Of a stretch of 64,000 nt of DNA, positions 9,000 to 18,479 are shown one piece after another. The stretch is taken from NCBI GenBank assembly GCA_023376005.1, contig CM042147.1:124982237-125046236 (forward strand). The letters are read 5' to 3'. Both the position numbers and the translations under genes were made by a program. The stretch comes from Doryteuthis pealeii. Taxonomy: Eukaryota > Mollusca > Cephalopoda > Myopsida > Loliginidae. Below the pieces are notes generated by a model that was not told the origin of the DNA, did not search any database, and saw only the letters and a list, made by a program, of their open reading frames with translations. The first letter of the stretch is position 1, and every line of letters begins with the position of its first letter.

Positions 9000-9935
9000 G
9001 TGATCCCTTAGGAACATCAGCTAACTGTAAGCACATTGTGTCGGACTTATCAAATGTTAGTATTTCCACCCGAAAAAAAAAAACACCAAAAAACAAACAA
9101 AAAAATAACTGCGACATTACTTTCCCGAAAAGCTAATGCTAAGTTTCTTTGCAGAAGAGTACCTGTAAGTTTATGTTTGTGTACCTGTAAGTACGTGTAT
9201 GTAAGTGTCTGCTTTCGCTTTTTGTTTGTACATCCCAGAATGTCTACGTGTGTCCGTCTCCATTATTCTGAACCTTTTTGCGTCTGTGTGAACTTCTCAA
9301 ACTACTTGTAAGCTGGCCTAACTGACATTACCTTTGTTTTTCAATACACTACTAAAAAAGTAACAAGTTGGACTTCTTTTTCTTTATTTTGCTGTTATTT
9401 TTTTTTCTGAGGGGGGGGGGGCTTGTTGTGCGTGTAGAAGGTCTGAGGGTGAGTGTGGCTTTTTGATGCACAGAGGCCAGTCAGACGGAGTCCTCTCTAA
9501 GTCGTCAGCAACGTGTTGAAACTTGTTATTTTCTATCTATCTATCTATCTATCTATTTTCGGAAGCTTGTCAGACACAAAAAAACCATCAAAGGTAAAGG
9601 AAAATTTTATTTTTAAGGTTCATGCCTGCATTACACGCAAGCCATAATTTCCCAACTCTTAACGATGTTTTTCTTAAGGTTTTAGGTAAAGGCATTTCAA
9701 GACATGTTTCCTAAGTCTATGCGAAACATTAGCAACAATTAGATTACCAAATTGAAAATATTTATTAAATAATACAATTGAATCAATCTGCAATTGCAGA
9801 CATAGATTGGACAAGTAACTAAAATATAATCAGGATTATACTTTTAAACTCTAACCGGATACACTAATTATAATTTTGAACAGTAATTAACTTTAATCTG
9901 TAGCAATACAAAGATAAGATTAGAGAATATTTTTT
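9000..9935. other. Unique AT-rich sequence; no gene recognised
   Basis: Contains an A-rich run (9069-9115), a G run (9411-9420), a short (CTAT)n tract (9532-9556) and otherwise unremarkable sequence. The longest frame (9036-9311) starts with a low-complexity lysine patch and resembles no family I know. Confidence 0.45.
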
Positions 9936-10203
9936 AAAAAAAGGGTAATCCTTAACTTGTTCCTCGTAAATTCCTACCATAAAATAAACTGAACCCTCAT
10001 TTTATGTCTGTGTTTTTGCAATAAATGTTTTATTTTTCTTGCACCCATTATTCTACAATACTGAATATATTTTCTTTATTTACAAACATTTATTGCAAAG
10101 ATATTTAAAACATTTATTGCAAAAACACGGATATAAAATGAGGATTCACTTTATTTTATAGTAGGAATTTACGAGGAACAAGTTAAGGATTACCTAAAAA
10201 AGT
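9936..10203. repeat. Palindrome, ~100-bp arms
   Basis: Left arm 9936-10040 and right arm 10105-10203 are inverted copies (AGGGTAATCCTTAACTTG against CAAGTTAAGGATTACC) around a ~65-bp AT-rich spacer. A fold-back DNA transposon is plausible, but no clear target duplication was found. Confidence 0.8.
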
Positions 10204-10440
10204 ATCTAAGGTGAGTACGGCAATTAAAACTGCGAATGAAAAAGCATAACTGGGGAACACGACAGGGGGGAGGCAAGAAGATTAATTTGCATAGCAATAG
10301 TTTTAATCTGTTCATCAACCCACTGACAAATATGCATTTTACTTTGTCCAATGAAAGAGATCATAATTGTCCTGATGAGATCATAAAAATCGAAACCATG
10401 GTAGACCCATAAGTTTTTCCACAATTATATATATATATAA

Positions 10441-10675
10441 GAACCGGTTTAGCTCAGTCGGTAGAGCGTTCGGCTAGGAATCACAAGGTTCCTGGTTTGA
10501 TACCGGCCCTCGCCAACTCAGCGTATGAGTAGCACAGGGATCTGTGCGGTAAAGTGAGGAGCTGATGGTAGGTCTAGCGCTCCGCCTCAGACGCCCAAAA
10601 AATCTCCTTGGTCTAGGGGATGGATTCCCGTGCTGTCTGGCTGATATAGACTTTAAGCTGCCCCAACAATGACTT
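10441..10675 (+). mobile_element. tRNA-derived SINE (family A)
   Basis: The head GGTTTAGCTCAGTCGGTAGA and B-box region GGTTTGATACC are followed by the standard body (CAACTCAGCGTATGAGTAG, GGGATCTGTGCGGTAAAG, GGAGCTGATGGTAGG), running into (TA)n at 10675. The gap between the A and B boxes has the right size for Pol III. Slight 3' shortening relative to 7975. Confidence 0.88.
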
Positions 10676-10687
10676 TATATATATATA

Positions 10688-10728
<41 letters not shown>

Positions 10729-10751
10729 ATATAATATAATATAATATAATA
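10676..10751. repeat. (TA)n then (TATAA)n microsatellite
   Basis: A TA tract turning into repeated TATAA units directly after the SINE. It marks the insertion flank. Confidence 0.95.
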
Positions 10752-10759
10752 AAGGTTTT

Positions 10760-11640
10760 ATATATCTATTTATTTGGTGACTAAGGAACGTTCACGACCA
10801 TTTTGTTTTCATGCGATAGCAATCGTTAGGTGGAGATGTTACAAATGCAAGGAAAATCGAAAAATTGCAAAAAAATTTCAGAAAATTCAATAGACATACG
10901 ATGTGTATGATTGGATGAAATGTTATACGTATGTATGTGGCGGTATTATGAATGTATGTGAGCCTTATCATTGGCTGTATAATGTCAAAAAATCATCTGT
11001 TGATTTTGATTACTAACAAACGGTGAAAAGCAAAATTCCGTTCATTTGAAAACAGTTCACATGTTACATAATTATTAGTGCCCTAACACTTATTTACAGT
11101 AGTGTAGAAACCAAAATGGCTGTTATAAGTTGCAGCTAGCGGCCTTGAAGGATTGAGTGACAAGGCTTGACCTCATCCTGATCCTTCTAGTGGATGCCCT
11201 GAGAATCGGTGGAGAAGACCCTCTCCCGGTTTAGATTAGAAAGAGTTTTTAGTCAGTATCGGACAAACCATGAAGGTGCACTGCCGTACTCAATCTGCAG
11301 AGTTAGTCTGGTGGGGATTTCGGAATAAAATATGATCTAAAGCAAATCGAAGTCTTGGGTTATTATCTAAAAACTACTAATGACACAGGGCTTCTGATAA
11401 AGAGAAATCCCCAATGGAAGACCAGACACGAAGTCCCCAAGACGAAGTCCAGACGCTAGAAGAAGAACGTAAGATACCAAAGATGAGCAGAAGAAGAATA
11501 GAAGTAAAGAGAGTATACAACACACAACTGGGGTGCCTACTGGTGACTTGATCCAACGTTTTAAATATTTATATAGACAAAAGGAAACAAACCAATAAAT
11601 AAACAAAACTAAAGAAAATGAGTAAAAGGAAAATGTTTCA
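10760..11640. other. Unique sequence; no gene recognised
   Basis: Ordinary sequence with in-frame stops in all frames beyond ~80 codons. I found no similarity to other parts of the window and no transposon ends. Confidence 0.45.
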
Positions 11641-12094
11641 AATATTTTAATAGAAGGAAAGAAATAAAGAACATTTTAAATAGAAAGAAAGTAAAGAAAA
11701 ATATTTCAAATATTTAGCCAGACAAAGAAAGAAAGAAAGAAAGAAAGAAAGAATAACGTTTCAACTTTTAAAACAGAAAGGAAAAGAAAGTAAAGAAAAA
11801 TCTTTTAAATATTTAGACAGTCACACCGAAAGAAAGTTCCAGCGTTTTAAACGAAAAAAAAAGAAATGAAAAATGTTTTGAATATTTAGACAGTCAAATA
11901 AAAGAAAGAAAGAAAAAACAAAGAAAGAAAAAGAAAGAAAGAAAGAAAGAAAAAATAATTTTTGGATATTTGGAAAGAAAAGAAAGAAAGAAAAGAAAGA
12001 AAAAAAAAAAATTTTTGGATATTTGGAAAGAAAGAAAAAACAAAGAAAGAAAGAAAGAAAGAAAGAAGAAAAAAAGAATTTTTGGATATTTGGA

Positions 12095-12125
<31 letters not shown>

Positions 12126-12473
12126 TACCTGTCAACTTTTAAAAACAAGAAAGAAAAATAAATAAAAGAAAACGTTTTAAATATCTAGATAAACAGACAG
12201 ACAGGCAGAAAGAAAGAAAGAAGCAAACAAACAAACAAACAAACAAACAAACAAGCAAACAAAAAGGAAGAAAGAAACTTTCAACTTTTAACAAAAAAGA
12301 AAAAGAAAGAAAGAAAGGAAAAACATTTTAGATATTTAAATACAGACAGACAGACAGACAAACAGAAACAATGAAACAAAAATGCCCTTTCAAATTTTAA
12401 CAAAAAAAAAAAAAGAAATAGAAAGGAAGAAATAAAAAAGTTTAGATATCAAGAAAGAAAGAAAGAAAGAAAT

Positions 12474-12506
<33 letters not shown>

Positions 12507-12540
12507 ACGTTTCAAATAGTTAAAGAAAAACGAAAAAAGA
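11640..12540. repeat. GAAA-rich satellite with interspersed spacer words
   Basis: Long (GAAA)n blocks alternate with recurring spacers of the types TTTCAACTTTTAA, AATATTTAGACAG and ATTTTTGGATATTTGG, giving a higher-order pattern of roughly 70-110 bp. One copy of the unit AAAAAGTTTAGATATCAAG occurs at about 12437; that unit is massively amplified at 39400-43980. Lys/Glu/Arg and Phe/Ser reading frames here are artefacts. Confidence 0.9.
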
Positions 12541-12986
12541 AACGACTGATATTTCATTTGACTGAACGAAAGATGACAAAAGAAAACAATTAAAAACAAA
12601 TCCATTATAAAATATGATTAGATACAGAAAAGGTGAAAGAGAAGGAAGTATTTTTTGAAGGCGGAAGGAGAAATAAACCACAAAAAAAATGAATTGAAAA
12701 TGGTTCAACCAAAAAAGAGAAAAGAATGGCACACAAAAAAACAAAAAAAAAACGTAAAATTTAGACCGGAGGATAAAAAAAATTAATAGAAAAAATGAAG
12801 AGAGGTAAACAATAAAGAATAATTCAAGTTTTAAGACAAAACAAAACAAAAAAAGTGGGAAGGAAGGGAAAAATATGGAAGGAAGGAAGAAATCATGATT
12901 ACAAGCATGGCGTGTAAAGACTTCATCAGATGTGAGTATTATAGTCTGGTAATTACTTTCTCGCTTCGTATATTAACCAGTAATCC

Positions 12987-13076
<90 letters not shown>
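12987..13076. repeat. (CT)n-(TA)n microsatellite
   Basis: A pure CT tract followed by a TA tract with one slip. In copy B the equivalent site (44480-44584) is longer and carries the palindromic insertion 44584-44805. Confidence 0.97.
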
Positions 13077-13084
<8 letters not shown>

Positions 13085-13258
13085 ACCAAACTTGTTGGTA
13101 AACCCTTGCGGCAAGAAAAACCCGGCAAATTGTTTGATTATAAAAATATACTACCAAACCTCACCTGGAGAAAAAAATTTTGAAAAAAAGAAAAGACCAA
13201 GAGAGTCGTACCAACCGAAAATAATCGGTTGATACTATAATACTTCGCCAATAGAAAA

Positions 13259-13306
<48 letters not shown>

Positions 13307-13367
13307 CGACAGGATATTCTAAAGCTAAAAAGTAAAGAGTGCTCAATACCTAAGTAGAGCAAATAAT

Positions 13368-13482
13368 AAAGTTAAATCTAATGAGTTTCGCTTACTACTC
13401 TTCAGGGCAAAGATCTGCCCTGAAGAGCACTAAGCGAAACTTTTAGTAGGCATATCTGACTCATTAGGTTTAACTTTATATA
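13368..13482. repeat. Palindrome with ribozyme-bearing arms (copy A)
   Basis: The arms are inverted copies containing TTAAATCTAATGAG on one side and CTCATTAGGTTTAA on the other, centred on AAGATCT near 13412. The plus-strand arm holds a complete hammerhead-like motif; the minus-strand arm has lost several bases in the equivalent motif. Copy B has the same palindrome at 45256-45385. Confidence 0.8.
13416..13452 (+). ncRNA. Hammerhead-like ribozyme, minimal stems II and III
   Basis: Stem I TGCC/GGCA (13416-13419 with 13449-13452, extendable outward past one mismatch), core CTGAAGA (13420-13426), stem II GC/GC with loop ACTAA (13427-13435), GAA (13436-13438), stem III AC/GT with loop TTTTA (13439-13447), cleavage nucleotide A (13448). 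It is compact but has every core position. In copy B this strand has CTAAAGA (core G lost), while the opposite arm is intact. Confidence 0.65.
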
Positions 13483-13506
13483 CATCAACACCATGTATAT
13501 ATAAAT

Positions 13507-13635
13507 CCCTCCACACGAACAAGATGCGACACAAGGTCAATTTCTTAAGCGGAGTTTAACAGATTTGAAGTCAGAGTTTTCTTTCTCCTAAACTGGTTAC
13601 CTAGCCATGGTTAAATAACCAAGTCTCGGAGAATT
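13507..13635 (-). mobile_element. SINE family B 3' tail, minus strand
   Basis: The reverse complement matches the tail of family B (GGTTAGGCAACCAGT-type words, then AAATTGACCTTGTGTCGCATC and CGTGTGGAGGG). The head is missing, as expected for a 5'-truncated insertion. Copy B equivalent: 45427-45555. Confidence 0.7.
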
Positions 13636-13802
13636 TTGAAATTATAATAAATAGAATACATGTGTACATCAACAAACTCCTGGCCAAAACACGCGTTAGT
13701 AAAATAAAATCTATTTTATCCATTGAGCATTTTCATTCCTTTGTTTATTTTACCTTTCAACACACACATACACACACACAGACACACATATATATATATA
13801 TT

Positions 13803-13835
<33 letters not shown>

Positions 13836-13836
<1 letters not shown>

Positions 13837-14062
13837 GTCTATAACCTTGCTGATGAGACCTAATAGGTCGAAATGTACATTCAGGGATTGACATTTTCTC
13901 GATTTGTTTAGCCTTACATTTGAATATATATGCCCGCATAAATTCATTAATTATTAACTAATTAATTTTCAAATTAGGTATGACTTCAATTAAGCACATA
14001 TCATCCAAAAATTGTCGGCTTAAAGCCATATAAAAATAAACACATTTTGTTTGTTACTCGTA
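13836..14062 (+). mobile_element. Hammerhead element present only in copy A
   Basis: Contains a hammerhead (13845-13886) and the AT-rich body of the 8.3-8.8 kb elements (ATTTTCTCGATTTGTTTAGC, AATTAGGTATGACTT, AATTGTCGGCTTAA), ending at TTGTTTGTTACTCG before (TA)n. The tRNA head is absent and the 5' end abuts a (CT)n tract. The equivalent interval of copy B has no such element and instead carries a family A SINE (45996-46246). Confidence 0.82.
13845..13886 (+). ncRNA. Type I hammerhead ribozyme with compensatory stem II change
   Basis: Stem I CCTTG/CAGGG (one G·U pair), core CTGATGA (13850-13856), stem II GACCT-AAT-AGGTC (13857-13869), GAA (13870-13872), stem III ATGTACAT (13873-13880), cleavage nucleotide T (13881). 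Relative to the 8.5-8.7 kb copies, one stem II G-C pair is A-T here and the closing G·U is G-C. Pairing is kept while sequence changes. Confidence 0.88.
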
Positions 14063-14066
14063 TATA

Positions 14067-14116
<50 letters not shown>

Positions 14117-14288
14117 CTCTGTAAATAATCTAAAAAGATTATTATACATTGAGCTCTCTGTAGTGATTTAAAGATTCACTCTATTTATACATACTGGATC
14201 ATATAATAATAATACAGTGTGTCTTAGTTATCACATATAGAATCATCCCTTACTACCAAGCTCATATCTCTCTCTCTCTCTCTCTCTC

Positions 14289-14333
<45 letters not shown>

Positions 14334-14549
14334 ATATAACCTTGAAATGCTTTCTTCGCAATTTTTTGGGGAAAAGGTCATTAACACTGGAAAAATTATG
14401 GATTGCATGTCATGCATGTATGGACCTTAAGAATGCATTTCTCCTCTATCTCGATCCCACTGTCTTAATCATTACACCACACGCTTCTATAGATTGACTT
14501 GTGGAACCAGCCACACTTTTGTGGGTGAACTGATGAGACCTACCGACCT

Positions 14550-14700
14550 ACTTAGTAACATACTCAACTTTCTTTCTTTATAGCATTTTTTTATTTTTTC
14601 ACTTTTTTTCAGTTTTTTTTTTTGTTTCTTTTTTTATTTTTTTTATTTTTTTTTTTTTGCATAACCGAATTACCCGCCTCGCTACCCTTGCCCTTTGGGA
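14550..14700. repeat. T-rich low-complexity tract
   Basis: Runs of T with occasional A, C and G. Length differs from copy B (46810-46925). Confidence 0.9.
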
Positions 14701-14894
14701 CCATTATTGAGTAAAACAGGGATTGTTTATTTCAGGGGTTCACCGATGTTAAACAGAAACCATGGGAAGTGATATTGCAAATAAGAGGGGACCGAGTACT
14801 TGTTCTCTTTACCTTTCAATCTAAATAGCTAAAAGTAAAAGTGTATTCCTCAGAGGCAAGGTACGCATTGCTTACAAAATATAAAATGATTTCC

Positions 14895-15035
14895 CTCAGT
14901 CAGCGGGGTTTGGAATACGCTAAACGTATCCCCTGCTGAGGGGTAAGCTCTGGCATCCACCCTAAAAAAAGGGGGGTGTATTGAGTATAATACTAACCTG
15001 CATCCGGTGGTGAGGCTCCAGTTATAGAGATAACA
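14895..15035 (-). repeat. Dispersed repeat D fragment
   Basis: Carries CAGCGGGGTTTGGAATACGC and CTGCATCCGGTGGTGAGGCT. It resembles the 4585-5340 and 17705-17780 copies and, reversed, the CACCATCAGAT region of 25000-27260. Confidence 0.55.
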
Positions 15036-15044
15036 AGGTTTCCA

Positions 15045-15285
15045 TATACAAGGTGTGTCAAAAAAGTATCGAGATTTTTTTGTACTTTTTGACACACTTT
15101 GTATTCTGAAAAAAAAAGAAGTTCCATTCATTTTTTATTTCTATCTTGGAAAAATACAGCTTTAAACTTGGTACTTTTTTGACACACCTTGTATTCTAAA
15201 AAAAAATGAATGGAACGTTACTTTTTTTCAGAATACAAGGTGTGTAAAAAAGTACAAACAAATCTCGATACTTTTTGAACATACC

Positions 15286-15290
<5 letters not shown>
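15045..15290. mobile_element. Cluster of mariner-type inverted-repeat MITE ends
   Basis: The word ACAAGGTGTGTCAAAAA and its inverse appear several times with short interiors. The arms fold back on each other, and the inner sequence (AATGAATGGAACGTTAC) is itself inverted against TTCCATTCATT. TA-flanked ends of this type are typical of mariner-like MITEs. No transposase. The same family is at 22006-22237. Copy B: 47317-47560. Confidence 0.6.
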
Positions 15291-15319
<29 letters not shown>

Positions 15320-15421
15320 ATATATTATCCTCATCATCATCATGATCAACATCCTCATTGTCATCATCATCAATTCACGCAGAGAGCACGCATTCCCATG
15401 ACCCACTCTATTTCGCAATCT

Positions 15422-15478
<57 letters not shown>

Positions 15479-15490
15479 TCTCTCTCCTGC
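15287..15490. repeat. (GT)n and (CT)n microsatellites
   Basis: (GT)n at 15287-15318, CAT-rich triplets to about 15372, and (CT)n at 15428-15486. All are length-variable against copy B (47559-47760). Reading frames here are VC/SL repeat artefacts. Confidence 0.95.
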
Positions 15491-15499
15491 CATTCGTCC

Positions 15500-15915
15500 C
15501 CATCGGTCATCGCTCCTGTCAGGTCTTCCACCTGGCATCAATAATCCATACAGAGTTGACTAATGTAGATTTTTGCTTGCCTGTCTACACTGCTGCGTCC
15601 ATGTGTAGGTGTCAACAGGAGAACGTCATCTAAATTTGTGACTTGATTTTCCAGCAGTGTCCAGCATGCCCTATTTGCCTTACCTGGATATGTCTGTGAT
15701 CGGAGGCAACCGCTTTTTTGTAGGCTGCTGCTTCCAAGATGTATTCAAGATAGAGCGCATCCTCTTACGATAATAGCATAGGCGAGAAACTGACAGTTAT
15801 CAAGTGTCGTTGACTCTATATGTACGCTATCCATTCTTTGATATATATTTGTTTTATCATTAATATTGAACACTCTTTATTTATAGATATAGCAATCTAT
15901 AATATCAATGTTATA
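15500..15915. other. Unique sequence; no gene recognised
   Basis: Ordinary sequence conserved in copy B (47765-48205), which has an extra ~13 bp near 47985 (GTGGCCATACAGC). Too short and interrupted for a coding call. Confidence 0.45.
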
Positions 15916-15919
15916 TATA

Positions 15920-16575
15920 CTAGCAAATATATGCACCCTCCGGGTGCAAGTATTTAAGTTTTAATGTAATAAAATATTGTATTAAATTAGAAAGGCTAAT
16001 GAAACTAAATAAGAATACAGATAAAAAGATTTGAAACAGAGGGGGGTATAATAAAAGATTTGAAACAGAGGGAGTATAATAAAAAATGGAACAACTGAAA
16101 CTTACTCTTCCATCACTCTCGTCTTTCATTGTTATTTTTTCTAATTTAAGTATTTAGTTATAAGAGGAAGTAAAGAATAAAATTACAGTTATTTTATCTT
16201 GTTAATGGATTTCATTTAAGATTCATTGAAGAGATTTTTGCTTATATTCATTAAAATAAAACCAAACAGTTAGAAATCAATAATACTAAGCATATATTTA
16301 TTAAATTCGATTTTTTAATATTAATATGCTAATTAGCCTTCCCGTTCACACTGTAAACCGCTATTTTGTTGTATATATAAATATAATTGCATGTTGTCAG
16401 TATGTAGACATAGTTAACAGTATTAATAATGTAAGACAATTTTATTAATAATTGAGGTTTAGATAAAAATAAAATCATGGAGAATGTGATGTCAATAACT
16501 AAGAGAAATTTAACTTGAGTAGGAATATAGTTTCGGTTACAGACAGAAAAACACACAATCTCCATTATAATAAGA
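15920..16575 (-). mobile_element. Non-autonomous Helitron-like element (copy H2), only in copy A
   Basis: Read on the minus strand: 5' TCTTATTATAATGGAG after host A, body homologous to H1, perfect terminal hairpin (TGCACCC-GGA-GGGTGCA, 15932-15948), then a short spacer and CTAG (15920-15923) before host T. Copy B has an uninterrupted TA tract at the same site (about 48199-48215), so this is a dimorphic insertion with a clean empty site. No protein coding. Confidence 0.85.
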
Positions 16576-16593
16576 TATATCTATATATATGTA

Positions 16594-16964
16594 ATTATGA
16601 ACTTTTGTTTAGTAAATTAGGGTGTCCCAGAAAAAACAGAACCCACAAATTTTCTAATAAAACTGTTAATTTTAAATAGAGGGGTTTCGGGTCAGGGTCA
16701 GGGTTGGGGCTTAGGGTTAGGGTTGAGGTTTAGGGTTTAGAGTTAGTTTAATGGGGAAATAAAATAATTTGGGTTCTGTTTTTCTGGGTCACCCTGTACA
16801 GGGTGACCCAGAAAAAACTGAACACTAACCCTAACCCCAACCCCAACCCTAAACCCTAACCCTATCCCTAAACCCCCTAGTTAAAATTAACAGTTTTATT
16901 CAAAAAATTGTGGGTTCTGTTTTTTCTGGGACACCCTAATTTACTAAACAAAAGTTCATAATTA

Positions 16965-16968
<4 letters not shown>
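16594..16968. mobile_element. Paired inverted-repeat MITEs carrying TTAGGG-like arrays
   Basis: Each half has ends AGGGTG(T/A)CCCAGAAAAA plus CAGAACCCA in inverted orientation, and an interior of degenerate TTAGGG/TTTAGGG units (about 16681-16740 and 16826-16878). The halves meet tail to tail at TGTACA (about 16795-16802), so the whole 375 bp is a palindrome. A single-orientation relative lies at 21145-21245. Copy B: 48214-48558. Confidence 0.75.
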
Positions 16969-17013
<45 letters not shown>

Positions 17014-17025
17014 TATATATATTTT
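16969..17025. repeat. (TA)n microsatellite
   Basis: TA tract. At the equivalent site copy B carries about 400 bp of extra material (48565-49000) between the same flanking sequences. Confidence 0.95.
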
Positions 17026-17352
17026 GGGCATCATTTTTCTTTAATGCATACGGTATTAAAAAGACGGACACCTCATTTCTGAGGAGTTTCTTTTTTATCT
17101 TTTAAAGTTTTCAGGGCAATTTTATAACATCAGGGCGGATCCGTTGAGTAATACACCAAAATATTCACCCCAAGTATTTTCGGAACTCCGAAATGCCATC
17201 ATGAGGGGTGGATGTAATTGAGTACGTTCCTGGTTCTATTTAGACAATTTTGGTGTACTAATCAACAAATTCCCCAGTGATATTAAGAAATTGGCCCAAA
17301 AACTAGAAATAGATTTAAAAATTCGTCAGACACGAGATTTCCATCTTGTTTG

Positions 17353-17358
<6 letters not shown>
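17026..17358 (-). repeat. Dispersed element fragment with degenerate hammerhead-like fold
   Basis: Minus-strand sequence 17166-17210 has a 5-6-bp stem I (CACCCC/GGGGTG), a core CTCATGA differing from CTGATGA at one catalytic G, and GAAA before the 3' strand. The rest is AT-rich non-coding sequence. Copy B equivalent: 49005-49345. A decayed Penelope-type end is one possibility. Confidence 0.35.

Positions 17359-17419
<61 letters not shown>
17359..17419. repeat. (TA)n microsatellite (empty site of Helitron H3)
   Basis: Uninterrupted TA tract between CTTGTTTGATACCTTA and GGAAGGTAATCC. Copy B has Helitron H3 (49350-49992) inserted here. Confidence 0.95.
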
Positions 17420-17421
<2 letters not shown>

Positions 17422-17645
17422 AAGGTAATCCAAATGACTGGTTGAAGGGGTGATTCTATTTGCGATTTTCGAAATCTCACTGGTATGCTCTTGTAGGAGC
17501 AAACATATACTCATACCATACAAGGATTTTATTAATCCCTAAAAAGAGCTCAATGTATGAGAATCAATAAATTAGTTTATATACAGAGCAATATCTAACT
17601 TTGAAAGAAAAAAAGACAACATGACGGTTTGTTAAGTTTTTTTTC

Positions 17646-17654
<9 letters not shown>

Positions 17655-17703
<49 letters not shown>
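17655..17703. repeat. (TA)n microsatellite
   Basis: Pure TA tract following a poly-T/GAAAATTA boundary, with repeat D sequence after it. Copy B: 50287-50344. Confidence 0.95.
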
Positions 17704-17706
<3 letters not shown>

Positions 17707-18125
17707 CCTGTCGGTGGGGCTTGGAATACGCCGGCTTTGACATGAACCTGCATCCGGTGGTGATGCTCCGATACGGGAACCTACAATTAAAAAGGCTTGA
17801 TTAGTTTTAAAAAGAATAAAAATAAAATAAACAAAAACATAAACAAAACGCAATATGAATCAAGGTAAAAAAAATCATACATAAGTATTAAAAAAAGGGT
17901 AGATATTCTAAGTAAAACAAGACATTAGGTTTATAAGTTCCCAAAATTCACACTGAATTGTCCAATTGGACGCATAGCGTAGTGGATAAAGGCGTTTGTA
18001 TTAAGACAGTTCTAAGTGACAGTTATCTCCTGGTTAAGAATAATAATTAACACAGCTTAACACCGGTACCCCAGCTATGGTTAGCGGAATGAGAACAGGA
18101 TACACCCTTGGATTGAATAAAGGTT

Positions 18126-18350
18126 TTGGTTCAAAGTTCTGTGATGGCTCCCGATTACGACAAGAATGAGTTCGAAAAGAAGGTTCCCGAGTTCGAGAAG
18201 GCTCCCGAGTCCGACAAGAAATACCTAAAGAAGGCCGGAGGGCATATCGACCGGAATGTTGTACAAATAACAATAAAGATGAGGACAATAGTCCGTATAA
18301 TCCAAATAATATTAATTATCGAGCCTCTTCCCAAAAATTCAGAGAAATGG
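18126..18350 (+). pseudogene. Short broken frame, GC-rich third positions
   Basis: A frame beginning MAPDYDKNEFEKK at 18144 runs about 35 codons and then meets a 20-bp insertion (about 18253-18272) absent from copy B, which shifts the frame. In copy B the frame stays open for 64 codons from 50801 (50801-50995). Codons in the first third often end in C or G, unlike the surrounding AT-rich DNA. I recognise no family. Of four visible substitutions between copies in this part, three change the amino acid, which argues against selection. Confidence 0.3.
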
Positions 18351-18479
18351 TATAATTCATTACATTCTATTTCATGATGTTTTTCTACTAAACAGTGCTT
18401 TTTTTTTTATTTACATAAACGGAACAAAAACATTTTTTTTCGAGATGGGGTGGGGGGCAGGAACGGATTAAGAGTAATT

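Noticed and set aside
11821..12165. Lys/Glu/Arg-rich and Phe/Ser-rich frames on both strands
   Set aside because: Both strands of a GAAA satellite are open; low-complexity artefacts.
14531..14560. CTGATGAGACC word as another hammerhead core
   Set aside because: No GAAA with matching stem II or stem I follows; the same holds in copy B near 46768.
16681..16878. TTAGGG-like tract as a chromosome end or fusion point
   Set aside because: The arrays are short, degenerate and enclosed by transposon-type inverted repeats.
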